From positions 1-64,000 of the forward strand of contig NZ_RXOZ01000005.1 in the NCBI RefSeq assembly GCF_003991205.1: a stretch of DNA of 64,000 nt, in the 5' to 3' direction. The notes under the pieces are model-generated. The model was given only the letters and a program-made list of their open reading frames with translations, ran no database searches and had not been told where the DNA came from. The DNA is from Georgenia sp. SYP-B2076 (GTDB lineage Bacteria; Actinomycetota; Actinomycetes; Actinomycetales; Actinomycetaceae). This document shows positions 49,698 through 57,908 of this stretch, one piece after another. The translations under genes were made by a program, and so were the position numbers. Position 1 is the first letter of the stretch. Every line of letters starts with the position of its first letter.

Positions 49698-51005
49698 TCA
49701 CTCCTCCGCCGCCCGCTCGCCCGCCGCCGGCTCCCCCGGCCCGGGCTCGCCCGCCGGCTCCCCCGGCCGCGCGGCCACCTGGACGTCCGCGGGCGCGTTC
49801 TGCCGCCTGGACAGGGCGAGGAACGGCAGCGCGAGGAGGGAGATGCCCGCGCCGACGACGTAGGAGGGCCCGTAGCCCCACACGTCGGCGGCGCGGCCCA
49901 GCACCGGCTGCGCCCAGACCCCGCCGCCGGAGTTCACGAGGGAGTCGAACGAGAGGATGGTCGCGCGCTGCTGCGAGGGGATCAGGCCGTTGATGTAGGC
50001 CTGGCGGATCGGCAGGGCCGCCGCGTACAGCAGCGACCAGACGACGATGAGCGCGATGACCGCCCAAAAGTGCTCGATCGCCCCGATCAGCACGAGCGCC
50101 GTCGCGCTGACGGCCGCCGCCGCGATCAGCGCCGACGTCCGCCGGCGGAACAGCCGGCGGATCCACGGCGCCGACATGCCGCCGAGCATCTGGGCGCCGG
50201 CGACGATGGCCGCCACGAGGCCGGCGACCTGGTAGGCGTGCGGGTCGCCGTAGAGCTCGAGCAGGTACGGCTGGAGGGCGTAGAAGACGTAGATCCCGAC
50301 GCCGCCGGTGAAGAAGGCCTCGACCATGAGCCACTTGACCGCGGGCACGCGCCACCCGTTGTCGACCGACTCGCGGACGATCCTGCGGACCTCGGCCGCC
50401 GGCCGCGCGCCCTTGCGCGGCGTGAAGCCGATGTCCTGCATGAGCCGGAAGGCCAGGGCGAACATCACGAGCAGGATGGCCCCGCGGACCACGAACGGCA
50501 CCCCGAGGTTGGTGTGCTGGGCGATGACGCCGCCCGCCACCGAGCCGACGAGCATCGCCGCCCCGGACACGACCTGGCCGCGTCCGAACACCGGCTCCAT
50601 CTCGCCCGTGTAGCCGGTCGCGGTCAGGGCATCGACCAGCCACGCCTCGACGGCGCCGGAGAAGAAGGTGAACCCCAGGCCGATCAGGACCGACGCGACC
50701 GCCCAGAGCCAGAACGGCGCGTGGGTGTACCAGAGCAGCACGTAGAACAGGGTCGTCAGGCTCAGCGTGACGGTGCCGAGCAGGTAGGAGTAGCGGCGCC
50801 CGACGGTGTCGGCGACGACGCCGGTCGGGACCTCGAAGAGGACCATCCCGAGGGTGTAGAAGGCGTTCGCCGAGAACGCCTCGAGGTTGGTCAGCCCCGC
50901 GTCGAGCAGGAAGATCGTGTTGATGCCCCAGATCAGCGACGCGGCCAGGGTGTTGCCTAGCATGAGCACCAGATAGACCCGCACGATCGAACGGGGCGTT
51001 CGCAT
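49698..51005 (-). CDS. MFS transporter
   Basis: A 435-residue 12-helix major facilitator. The loop-2 motif is VPTGVVADTVGRRYSYLLG, close to the G-x3-D-x2-GRR signature of drug exporters; the opening helix LVLMLGNTLAASLIWGINTIFL and HFWAVIALIVVWSLLYAAALPI are clear membrane segments. A Pro/Gly/Glu-rich tail ends the protein. Substrate unknown. The ATG is preceded by TAGGTT ending 7 nt upstream. Convergent with the flavoprotein gene, 3 nt apart. Confidence 0.9.
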   Translation of the reverse strand: MRTPRSIVRVYLVLMLGNTLAASLIWGINTIFLLDAGLTNLEAFSANAFYTLGMVLFEVPTGVVADTVGRRYSYLLGTVTLSLTTLFYVLLWYTHAPFWLWAVASVLIGLGFTFFSGAVEAWLVDALTATGYTGEMEPVFGRGQVVSGAAMLVGSVAGGVIAQHTNLGVPFVVRGAILLVMFALAFRLMQDIGFTPRKGARPAAEVRRIVRESVDNGWRVPAVKWLMVEAFFTGGVGIYVFYALQPYLLELYGDPHAYQVAGLVAAIVAGAQMLGGMSAPWIRRLFRRRTSALIAAAAVSATALVLIGAIEHFWAVIALIVVWSLLYAAALPIRQAYINGLIPSQQRATILSFDSLVNSGGGVWAQPVLGRAADVWGYGPSYVVGAGISLLALPFLALSRRQNAPADVQVAARPGEPAGEPGPGEPAAGERAAEE

Positions 51006-51012
51006 GGTCTAC

Positions 51013-51018
51013 AACCTA
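51013..51018 (-). promoter_or_regulatory. -10 box of the MFS transporter gene
   Basis: TAGGTT on the minus strand ends 7 nt before the ATG, with GTAGACC between and no ribosome site. Leaderless initiation inferred. Confidence 0.6.
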
Positions 51019-51050
51019 CAGCGGGGCCGTTCGGCCCGGCCGGGTGCTTC

Positions 51051-51515
51051 TCAGACGCCGCGGGCGTACCCGTGCTGGCGCCAGGCCTCGTAGACGCCGA
51101 CCGCCGCCGAGTTCGACAGGTTGAGCGACCGGACGCCGGGGATCATCGGGATCCGCACGCAGTCGGTCATCCGGGGGTCGGCGAGGACCTCCGCCGGGAG
51201 GCCGGTCGGCTCGGGCCCGAAGAGCAGGGCGTCGCCCGGCGCGTAGGCGACGTCGGCGAAGCTGCGGCTGGCATGGCCGGTGAAGGCGTACACCCGCCCC
51301 GGCGCGACGGCGGCCAGCGCGGCGTCGAGGTCGGCGTGGACGACGACGTGGGCCAGGTCGTGGTAGTCCAGGCCGGCCCGGCGCAGCTGCGCGTCGGACA
51401 GGTCGAAGCCGAGCGGCTCGACCAGGTGCAGCGTGGCGCCGGTGCACGCCACCATGCGGATGGCGTTGCCGGTGTTCGGGGGGATGCGGGGCTCGTAGAA
51501 GATGACGTGGAACAC
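51051..51515 (-). CDS. trmL: tRNA (cytidine/uridine-34)-2'-O-methyltransferase TrmL
   Basis: A 154-residue single-domain SPOUT methyltransferase acting on the wobble base of certain leucine tRNAs. The opening FHVIFYEPRIPPNTGNAIR, the segment LLFGPEPTGLPAEVL and RIPMIPGVRSLNLSNSAAV are the three family motifs, and the length matches TrmL. The GTG at 51515 begins the protein right at the family N-terminus; the frame continues upstream without support. Confidence 0.92.
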   Translation of the reverse strand: MFHVIFYEPRIPPNTGNAIRMVACTGATLHLVEPLGFDLSDAQLRRAGLDYHDLAHVVVHADLDAALAAVAPGRVYAFTGHASRSFADVAYAPGDALLFGPEPTGLPAEVLADPRMTDCVRIPMIPGVRSLNLSNSAAVGVYEAWRQHGYARGV

Positions 51516-51666
51516 GAGGGTCGATGATCCCACGGGCCGCGTCGGCCCACGGGAACAGCGCGCGGAGCGCGCGGCGTTGCGCGCACGGACGAGGCGTACC
51601 CTGACCGGCATCCGCGTCGAGTCGCGGCGCGGGGGGAGTGCCAACGCGGCGGACGGGAGTACCGAC

Positions 51667-51939
51667 ATGATCCTGGCAACGACGAAGGTCGAGGACGTGG
51701 ACCGCTTCCTGAGGATCTTCTCGACCAAGGGCGCCGAGAAGCGACGGCAGCACGGCTCCAAGGGGGCGACCGTCTTCCGTGATCCCGCCGATGAGACCAG
51801 GGTCTGGGTGCTCTTCAGCTGGGACGCGGACGGCTGGCAGAACTTCGTCTCGGACCCGGGCGTCCCGGCGATCCTGCAGGAGGCCGGGCACATCGGCACG
51901 CCACAGTCGGCGCAGCTCGTCGCTGAGTACGACGCCTGA
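51667..51939 (+). CDS. Small ferredoxin-like-fold protein, unknown function
   Basis: A 90-residue protein (begins MILATTKVEDVDRFLRIF, ends QLVAEYDA). The pattern of a strand, helix, then TRVWVLFSWDADGWQNFVSD resembles dimeric alpha-beta barrel (ABM-like) proteins, which is inference from pattern only. ATG preceded by GACGGGAG. TACCCT at 51597-51602 may be its -10 box. Divergent from trmL; alone on its strand. Confidence 0.7.
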   Translation: MILATTKVEDVDRFLRIFSTKGAEKRRQHGSKGATVFRDPADETRVWVLFSWDADGWQNFVSDPGVPAILQEAGHIGTPQSAQLVAEYDA

Positions 51940-52002
51940 TCGGCCGATACGCCGGCGCGAAACCACCAGACGGTCTTCTCCGCCGTCGACCACGGCTGCG
52001 CC

Positions 52003-52509
52003 CTAGCTGACGCGCGTGATGCGGAAGACCGGGAAGCGCGTCGCGATCTCCTCGAACTGGCTCAGTGGCGCGTGCCGGTCGACCGGGATGTGCGCCCGGG
52101 CTCCCGGCGCGAGCGCCAGGTAACGCTTGAGGATCGGCGCCCGGACGCCCGGATCGACCTCCTCGAGGACGACGTCCTCCCGGTGGCCGTGCCGCAGGAC
52201 CGCGCGGCCACCGGCGGCGCGGACGTTGCGCACCCAGTTCGTGCCCTCACCCAGCATCGAGACGAGATAGCGCTCGCCGTCGTGCCTGGTCAGGACGAGC
52301 GGGAACGCGACCCGCCGGCCGGTGCGCCGGCCGACCACCTCCAGGGTCACCCCGCGGCCCATCGTCAGGAGCCCCGCGGAGTACTGGGCCGCCGCGAGCC
52401 GGTTGAGCACCTTCGCGACCAGGCTCGGGCGTCCGCCGCGGTACAGCCACCGGTCCAGCCGGTGCCACCACTGGCCCCTCCGGCCCGGCCCGTCACGCCC
52501 GCGGGGCAT
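52003..52509 (-). CDS. Second deazaflavin-dependent reductase family protein
   Basis: A 168-residue protein of the same Ddn/DUF385 family as the gene at 45461. TLEVVGRRTGRRVAFPLVL and GEGTNWVRNVRAAGGRAVLR are the matching motifs, and the C-terminal LKRYLALAPGARAHIPVD is typical of the longer form. It probably uses F420. Its start is 7 nt after the ferritin stop on the same strand, suggesting joint expression. The first ~25 residues are basic and may include extra N-terminal sequence. Confidence 0.83.
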   Translation of the reverse strand: MPRGRDGPGRRGQWWHRLDRWLYRGGRPSLVAKVLNRLAAAQYSAGLLTMGRGVTLEVVGRRTGRRVAFPLVLTRHDGERYLVSMLGEGTNWVRNVRAAGGRAVLRHGHREDVVLEEVDPGVRAPILKRYLALAPGARAHIPVDRHAPLSQFEEIATRFPVFRITRVS

Positions 52510-52516
52510 GCCGGGC

Positions 52517-53059
52517 CTACACCACCCCGCCCGCGGCCGACGGCGCGCCGGGCGAGACGCCCTGGTCGCCGATCTGCTCCCGGGCGACGTAGTTCTCCAG
52601 GTCGAACAGGTTCGCGCCCGCGCGTTCGGCCACCGTGAGCAGCGTCGTCGCCGCAGCCACCTCCTCGACCTGCTCCTGGAGGAACCAGAGCATGAACTGC
52701 TCGCCGAGGGCGTCGTTCTCTGCCCGGGCCGCGCGGAAGATCGCCTCGATCTGGGCGGTGACCTGCTGCTCCTGCCGCAACGCCAGACCCAGCGGCTCGG
52801 TGACGCCCGCGAAGTCGTTCCGCACCGGCGAGCCCGCGGGGATCTGGACCTCGAGGCTCCGGTCGATCATGTACTGGACGATCATCATCGCGTGGTTCCG
52901 CTCCTCCAGGGCCTGGCGGTAGTAGTGCCGCGCGAGCTGGGGGAGGTCGTGGGTGTCGAACCACACCGCGATCGCGATGTATTGCTGGTGGGCGTCGAAC
53001 TCGTGGCCCACCTGCTCGTGGAGCAGGCGGAGGAACTCGGACGTCGTCGTCTCGGTCAT
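52517..53059 (-). CDS. Bacterial ferritin (non-heme)
   Basis: A 180-residue four-helix ferritin for iron storage. Ferroxidase ligands are visible: Glu in LLHEQVGHEFDAHQQYIA, the Glu-x2-His in ALEERNHAMMIVQYM, and Glu/Gln in the third and fourth helices (WFLQEQVEEVAAA). No heme-binding Met of bacterioferritin is evident, so it resembles Ftn/BfrB. Ends in a short tail (GAPSAAGGVV). ATG 53059 is set by a TAGCGT box ending 7 nt upstream; the upstream open frame is not used. Confidence 0.92.
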   Translation of the reverse strand: MTETTTSEFLRLLHEQVGHEFDAHQQYIAIAVWFDTHDLPQLARHYYRQALEERNHAMMIVQYMIDRSLEVQIPAGSPVRNDFAGVTEPLGLALRQEQQVTAQIEAIFRAARAENDALGEQFMLWFLQEQVEEVAAATTLLTVAERAGANLFDLENYVAREQIGDQGVSPGAPSAAGGVV

Positions 53060-53066
53060 GGTGGCC

Positions 53067-53072
53067 ACGCTA
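53067..53072 (-). promoter_or_regulatory. -10 box of ferritin
   Basis: TAGCGT on the minus strand ends 7 nt before the ATG, with GGCCACC between. Leaderless initiation inferred. Confidence 0.6.
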
Positions 53073-53199
53073 GCGCCGGGGGCCGGTCGACGGCTACGGC
53101 CGCCCCGGGACGGCTGTCCTGGGCCGGGGCGCGGTTGCCCGTCCGGGGCCGCCGGCAGCGCTGGCGAGCCCGCCGCGATGATCAGTCGCTGGCTGACGG

Positions 53200-53234
53200 C
53201 GAGCGTGGTGGCGGGCACGCTCGGCGACTATCGT
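53200..53234 (+). promoter_or_regulatory. Promoter and dyad operator candidate of the P450 operon
   Basis: CGAGCGTG (53200-53207) and CACGCTCG (53216-53223) form a perfect 8-bp dyad with an 8-nt spacer. TATCGT (53229-53234) follows as -10 box, so the dyad covers the -35 position, a good place for a repressor. No regulator gene is adjacent. Confidence 0.5.
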
Positions 53235-53241
53235 CGATGAG

Positions 53242-53424
53242 GTGGCCGCGCCGGCGTCGGCGTCGGTGACGTGGGCGTCCGCGCACGGTCAGCCTTCCTT
53301 CAGCCTGCCGGTCTTTCCTGGGGCCACTGATGGGCGAACGAAGGTGGGCGGCGGAGCGCCTCCTGTTCCGAGGAGTGAGGGCGCCGCGCGTCGGCGCCGC
53401 TGCTGGAGGCTTAGATGCGCCTAG
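53242..53424 (+). CDS. Possible leaderless leader ORF of the P450 operon
   Basis: A 60-codon ORF starts with GTG exactly 7 nt after the TATCGT box and ends 8 bp inside the next gene, a setting for translational coupling. The product begins MAAPASASVTWASA and ends in a basic, Arg/Cys/Trp-rich RRRRCWRLRCA. Codon use is GC3-rich for the first 15 codons and ordinary after that, so it may be regulatory or a chance ORF. No family recognised. Confidence 0.35.
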   Translation: MAAPASASVTWASAHGQPSFSLPVFPGATDGRTKVGGGAPPVPRSEGAARRRRCWRLRCA

Positions 53425-55151
53425 TCGTCGACATGACCCGATGCCAGAGCTACGCCCAGTGCTGCTTCCTTGCGCCTGACACGTTCACGCTGCGGGGCCA
53501 GGAGGCCCTCGTCTACGACTCGTGCCCCGATGACGCGCAGCGGGACAAGATCCTGCAGGCCGCTGCCGCGTGCCCGGTCCAGGCAATCCTCGTCGAGCGC
53601 CTCGAGCGCCTCGAGAACCGCCCGGCGCCGCCCCCGCCGGAGGAGCCGGGGGGCGCTCTCGCGTCCCCGGCCACTCGGGCACCTCGCGCCGTCGCGGGAC
53701 CCGAAGATTCCCCCCGCGCCGACGGCCGCATCGTCATCGTGGGCGCCTCCCTCGCCGGGCTGCGGGCCGCGGAGGCGGTCCGCCGGGAGGGGTTCGCCGG
53801 CCGGCTCACGCTGATCGGTGACGAGGCGGCCGAGCCCTACGACCGCCCGCCCCTCTCGAAGGAGGTGCTGGAGGGCTTGATGCCCGTCGAGCACACGGCC
53901 CTGCCTCGCCTCGAGGCGCTGGACGCCGAGTGGAAGCTCGGGGCGGCGGCCACGGGCCTGGACCTGGCCGGCAAACGGGTGCGGCTGGCCGACGGTGAGG
54001 AGGTGGGCTTCGACCGGGTGCTGATCACCACCGGCACCCGCGCCCGCCCCTGGCCCGACCGGGCCGAGGCGCGCCTGGACGGGGTGCTCACCCTGCGCAC
54101 GCGTGAGGACGCCGGACGGCTCCGGGAGCGGCTCGCGGCGAGGCCCGGGCGCGTCCTGGTCATCGGCGGGGGGTTCACCGGCTCGGAGGTCGCCTCCGCC
54201 TGCCGTGAGCTCGACGTGCCCGTGACGGTGGTCCAGCGGGGACCGGCGCCGCTCTTCGCGGCGCTCGGCGGCGTCGTAGGGCGCGTGGCCGGCCAGATCC
54301 AGCGCGAGCACGGCGTCCACCTCCGCACCGGCGTCACGGTGACGGCGCTGGAGGGGGATCCCGGCGGACGGCTGCGCCGGGCCCGGCTGTCCGACGGCGG
54401 CGTCGTCGACGCCGACGTCGCGGTGGTGGCGCTCGGCGCCCTCCGCAACGTGGAGTGGCTACGCGGCTCCGGCCTGGCCGCCGGCGAGTGGGGGGTGGCG
54501 TGCGACGCGGGATGCCGCGCCTTCGACCTCAACGGCCTCGTGACCGACGACGTCTTCGTCGCCGGGGACGTGGCCCGGTTCCCTCACCCGATGTTCGGGT
54601 TCGAGTTCCTCGCGCTCGAGCACTGGGGCAACGCCGTCGCGCAGGCGGAGATCGCCGCGCACAACATGGTCAGCGGCCAGGCGCGTCGCTGGCCGCACCT
54701 CTCGGTGCCGATCTTCTGGTCCATCCAGTTCGGGCACCTGATCAAGTCGGCCGGCGTCTCCGCCCTCGCCGACGAGGTGGTGCTGACGCAGGGCTCGGTC
54801 GAGGACCGGTCGTTCGTCGCCGCCTACGGCCACCGCGGCCGCATCGTCGCCGCCGTCACGGTCAACCAGTCGAAGTGGCTGGAGTACTACCAGAGGCTCA
54901 TCGCCGACGGCGCGCCCTTCCCGCCCCACGACGCGGCCGACAAGCCGGACGGCATGCGGCCGGTGCCCGCGGCGATGCCCGCCGCGGTCGTGCCGTGGCG
55001 GGCCACCGAGGACGCCACCCTCGCCGTGACCGGTCACCAGCCCAGCGAGTGGCAGGCGGTGTGGCGCCCGCGCACCCCCGCGGCGCCGGGACCGCGAGCC
55101 GTCGCGGCACCGGAGCCGGAAGCCGTCGAGGCCCAGGAGAGGCAGTCATGA
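53415..55151 (+). CDS. Fused 3Fe-4S ferredoxin / ferredoxin reductase
   Basis: A 578-residue fusion. Residues 1-65 are a small ferredoxin with Cys10, Cys16 and Cys53 (in AACPVQAI) as [3Fe-4S] ligands in the C-x5-C-xn-CP pattern of P450-linked ferredoxins. After a Pro/Ala linker (~70-103) comes a FAD/NAD reductase: IVIVGASLAGLRAAEAV, VLVIGGGFTGSEVASA, FVAGDVARFPHP, and the C-terminal EHWGNAVAQAEIAAHNMV typical of rubredoxin/ferredoxin reductases. It would pass electrons from NAD(P)H to the P450 encoded 4 nt overlapping downstream. ATG after TGGAGGC. Confidence 0.9.
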   Translation: MRLVVDMTRCQSYAQCCFLAPDTFTLRGQEALVYDSCPDDAQRDKILQAAAACPVQAILVERLERLENRPAPPPPEEPGGALASPATRAPRAVAGPEDSPRADGRIVIVGASLAGLRAAEAVRREGFAGRLTLIGDEAAEPYDRPPLSKEVLEGLMPVEHTALPRLEALDAEWKLGAAATGLDLAGKRVRLADGEEVGFDRVLITTGTRARPWPDRAEARLDGVLTLRTREDAGRLRERLAARPGRVLVIGGGFTGSEVASACRELDVPVTVVQRGPAPLFAALGGVVGRVAGQIQREHGVHLRTGVTVTALEGDPGGRLRRARLSDGGVVDADVAVVALGALRNVEWLRGSGLAAGEWGVACDAGCRAFDLNGLVTDDVFVAGDVARFPHPMFGFEFLALEHWGNAVAQAEIAAHNMVSGQARRWPHLSVPIFWSIQFGHLIKSAGVSALADEVVLTQGSVEDRSFVAAYGHRGRIVAAVTVNQSKWLEYYQRLIADGAPFPPHDAADKPDGMRPVPAAMPAAVVPWRATEDATLAVTGHQPSEWQAVWRPRTPAAPGPRAVAAPEPEAVEAQERQS

Positions 55152-56374
55152 CCGAGACCGACCTGCTGCAGCAGATGCTCGACTACGCCAACCGCGCCAA
55201 CCCGTACCCGCTCTACGACGAGCTGCGGACGACGCCGGTGCGCCGTCAGGAGGACGGCTCCTATCTCGTCGGCACCTACCGGGAGATCGTCCAGCTGCTC
55301 CACGACCCGCGGCTGAGCTCCGACGTCCGGAACCGGCCCGACCCCGGCCCCGCCCGCGAGGAGGAGGGCGACGGCCTGCCGCTCAGCTTCATCCTGCTCG
55401 ACCCTCCGCAGCACGACGTGCTCCGTCGGCTGGCGATGCGGCAGTTCGGGCCGCCGCACAGGCCCGCCTTCCTCGACGGGCTGCGGTCGGACATGGCCCG
55501 GATCGTCCGGGACCGCATCGACGGCTTCGCCGGCCGGCAGGAGGTCGACATCGTCGACGAGCTCGCCTACCCCTTCCCGGTCACCGTGATCTGCGACGTG
55601 CTCGGCGTGCCGCAGGAGGACGAGCCGCTCTTCCACGAGTGGGCCGAGGGCATCATCCAGCCCGGCGAGGCGACCGGCCCGGACGACCTCGAGGAGCGGC
55701 GGCAGCGGGCCGAGCAGGCGATCTCCGAGGCCCGCGACTACTTCGCCGAGCTGGCGGAGGCGCGCCGCCGGGAACCGCGCGACGACATGCTCTCCGGGCT
55801 GGTGACCGACGACGGGCCCGAGGGGCGGATGTCCCAGGACGAGGTGCTGAGCACCGCCGTCCTCCTGCTCGTCGCCGGGCACGAGACGACCGTGAACATG
55901 ATCGCCAACGGCACCCTCACGCTCCTGCGCCACCCGGAGGTGGTGGAGCGGCTGCGCCGGGAGCCGGAGCTGATCTCACGGGTCTTCGAGGAGCTGATCC
56001 GGTTCGACACGCCAGTGCAGTTCGTGCCCTTCCGCACGACCGTCGCCGACGTCGAGGTCGCCGGGACGACCATCCCGAAGGGCGCCGCGGTCACCCTGGT
56101 GCTCGGCTCCGGCAACCGCGATCCCGGCTACTTCACCGTCCCCGACCGCTTCGACCCGGACCGCGCGGAGGTCCAGCACCTCGGCTTCGGCGGCGGCATC
56201 CACTACTGCTTCGGCGCCCCGCTCGCCCGGATGGAGACCCAGGTCGCGCTCAGCGAGCTGTTCCGGCGGCTGGAGAACCCGCGGCTGGTCAATGACCCGC
56301 CGCCGTACCGGCGCAACGCCTTCCTGCGCGGCCCACGGCACCTGCGGGTGGCCTTCGACGGCGTCCGGACGTGA
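55148..56374 (+). CDS. Cytochrome P450 (class I)
   Basis: A 408-residue soluble bacterial P450. Oxygen-activation motif AGHETT at 243-248, ExxR at Glu282-Arg285 (EELIR), and heme loop FGGGIHYCFGAPLAR with Cys354 as the heme ligand. It is of the CYP107/CYP105-like general class by shape; substrate is unknown. The ATG overlaps the fused reductase gene by 4 nt, so the two encode a complete two-protein monooxygenase. No biosynthetic gene cluster surrounds it. Confidence 0.95.
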   Translation: MTETDLLQQMLDYANRANPYPLYDELRTTPVRRQEDGSYLVGTYREIVQLLHDPRLSSDVRNRPDPGPAREEEGDGLPLSFILLDPPQHDVLRRLAMRQFGPPHRPAFLDGLRSDMARIVRDRIDGFAGRQEVDIVDELAYPFPVTVICDVLGVPQEDEPLFHEWAEGIIQPGEATGPDDLEERRQRAEQAISEARDYFAELAEARRREPRDDMLSGLVTDDGPEGRMSQDEVLSTAVLLLVAGHETTVNMIANGTLTLLRHPEVVERLRREPELISRVFEELIRFDTPVQFVPFRTTVADVEVAGTTIPKGAAVTLVLGSGNRDPGYFTVPDRFDPDRAEVQHLGFGGGIHYCFGAPLARMETQVALSELFRRLENPRLVNDPPPYRRNAFLRGPRHLRVAFDGVRT

Positions 56375-56449
56375 GGCGCCGGGCGACGCCGGTCGACGCC
56401 AACGCCCACGGGCGCGGCCCGGCGGGTGCGACGGCGGTGAGCACGCGGG

Positions 56450-57097
56450 TCAGCCCACGGGCTGCCCGAGGCCCTCGACCACCTGGGCGCCCGGCAGGGC
56501 GGCGAGCACCTCGCCGGGCACCAGGAGCTTGGACCGGCGGACGCCCGAGCCGATGATCGCGTGCCCGGTGGCCACGCGGCTGTCGACCAGCAGGCGCCAC
56601 CCGGCCGGCAGGCCCACGGGCGTGATGCCGCCGTACTCCATCCCCGAGGCGGCCACCGCCTGCTCCATGGGCCAGAACGAGGCCTTGCGCACGTCCAGGA
56701 TCCGGCGCACCGCGGTATTGACGTCCGTGCGGGTGGTCGCCCGCACCACGCAGGCCGCCACGCGTTCCTCGCCCGCGCGCCTGCCCGCCACCAGCACGCA
56801 GTTGGCGGAGGCCTCCGGCGGCAGCTCGTAGGCCTCGGTCATGGCGGCCGTGTCGGCCAGGTCGGGATCGATCTCGGCCACCAGCACCTGCGAGGCGGCG
56901 TCGGGGTCGCGGAGGGCGAGGTCGGCGACGGCGTCGCGCACCGGCTCCGCCAGCAGGTCTGGGCGGTCCAGGGCCGGCTCCCACACGAGGGTGCCGAGGG
57001 CGACGGCGTCCGTCTCGCCGAGCACCGCCGTCGGCTCGGTCGCCACCTCCTCCGCGAGGGAGCGGGCCGGGGGCGTGGCGGGGGTCTGCTCGGTCAT
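56450..57097 (-). CDS. YbaK/ProX-like aminoacyl-tRNA deacylase
   Basis: A 215-residue protein with a C-terminal YbaK/EbsC domain: NCVLVAGRRAGEERVAACVV, RKASFWPMEQAVAASGMEYG and GITPVGLPAGWRLLVDSRV are family motifs. It would hydrolyse mis-charged tRNA. The ~70-residue N-terminal extension is longer than in the ~155-residue E. coli YbaK. It starts 7 nt after the PEBP gene on the same strand, forming a two-gene operon. Confidence 0.87.
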   Translation of the reverse strand: MTEQTPATPPARSLAEEVATEPTAVLGETDAVALGTLVWEPALDRPDLLAEPVRDAVADLALRDPDAASQVLVAEIDPDLADTAAMTEAYELPPEASANCVLVAGRRAGEERVAACVVRATTRTDVNTAVRRILDVRKASFWPMEQAVAASGMEYGGITPVGLPAGWRLLVDSRVATGHAIIGSGVRRSKLLVPGEVLAALPGAQVVEGLGQPVG

Positions 57098-57104
57098 GCC
57101 GCGC

Positions 57105-57632
57105 TCAGCTCTGGAACGTGGCCACCAGGACGGCCCGGGCCAGGGTGTGGCCGCGGGTCCGCATCGCGGCCTTGGCCAAGGAGTCGTCCTCCTCCAGCTC
57201 GAGCGTCTCGGTGTCCAGCGCGTGCACCACGAAGTAGTAGCGGTGCGCCCGGTCCCCGCGGGGCGGCGCCGCGCCGGTGTAGGCGTGCTCGCCGTCGTCG
57301 TTGCGCAGGTGGAGGCCCGCGCCCGGCAGCATGAGGTCGGACTGGCCGGCGCCCTGCTCCAGCTCGGTGAGGTCCGCGCTCAGGTCGACGACCGTCCAGT
57401 GCCACCAGCCCGACGGCGTGGGCGCGTCCGGGTCGAAGCACGTGACCACGAAGCCGCGCGTCGTCTCGGGGAAGCCCGACCACGACAGCTGCGGGGAGAC
57501 GTTCCCGCCGCTGGCGCTGTGCGTCGCGCGCATCGGCTTGCCGTCCGTGATGTCGCTGGACGCCAGCGTGAAGGAGGGGACGGCGGGAAGCTTCTCGTAC
57601 GGGTCCTGGGCGAGCGGGCGGTCAAGGTTCAC
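57105..57632 (-). CDS. YbhB/YbcL-family PEBP protein
   Basis: A 175-residue phosphatidylethanolamine-binding-protein homologue. GGNVSPQLSWSGFPETTRGFVV, CFDPDAPTPSGWWHWTVVDL and PPRGDRAHRYYFVVHALD are the conserved ligand-site motifs. No signal peptide, so cytoplasmic. Function in bacteria is unclear. GTG start with GGAGGA 5 nt before it. Confidence 0.92.
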   Translation of the reverse strand: MNLDRPLAQDPYEKLPAVPSFTLASSDITDGKPMRATHSASGGNVSPQLSWSGFPETTRGFVVTCFDPDAPTPSGWWHWTVVDLSADLTELEQGAGQSDLMLPGAGLHLRNDDGEHAYTGAAPPRGDRAHRYYFVVHALDTETLELEEDDSLAKAAMRTRGHTLARAVLVATFQS

Positions 57633-57845
57633 TTCAGTCCTCCGATGAGCGGCGACGGTAAGGGCCGACGGACGGCGTCGTCCCTGGTGACAAACCTATG
57701 CCACGCCTGCGGTGCGCGCCGCCACGCCGGCGGTGGGCGCCGCTGCCTCCGCCGCCTCTGCCGCCGCCGCGGTCCCCGCCGTACACGCGCCGAGGTGTCG
57801 CTCGGTTGACAAGTTGGGACGGCGGAAGAAGACTAGAAAGAAATA

Positions 57846-57861
57846 TCGAACGCCTGTTCGA
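57846..57861 (+). promoter_or_regulatory. SOS box (LexA operator) of imuA'-imuB
   Basis: TCGAAC-GCCT-GTTCGA is a perfect 16-bp palindrome and a full match to the actinobacterial LexA consensus TCGAAC-N4-GTTCGA. It lies 48 nt before the imuA' GTG within the 276-bp gap. TTGACA at 57806-57811 and TAGAAA at 57834-57839 are nearby promoter-like boxes but their 22-bp spacing is too long for a firm call. Confidence 0.92.
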
Positions 57862-57908
57862 CAGGGTGCTCTTCAGGGCACCGCAAACGCCGGCGAAGGA
57901 GGGGGAGC

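Larger units (their letters stand above)
53060..53414. other. 355-bp intergenic region, ferritin to P450 operon
   Basis: The longest gap in the window. It holds the leaderless -10 box of ferritin at one end; then, on the plus strand, a dyad (53200-53223), a TATCGT box (53229-53234) and a 60-codon ORF (53242-53424) reaching into the ferredoxin-reductase gene. TGGAGGC before 53415 is the ribosome site of that gene. I see no tRNA or small RNA. Confidence 0.8.

Noticed and set aside
57806-57839. TTGACA (57806) and TAGAAA (57834) as a promoter of imuA'.
   Set aside because: The 22-bp spacing is too long for a standard promoter. The SOS box is firm, but the exact promoter is left open.
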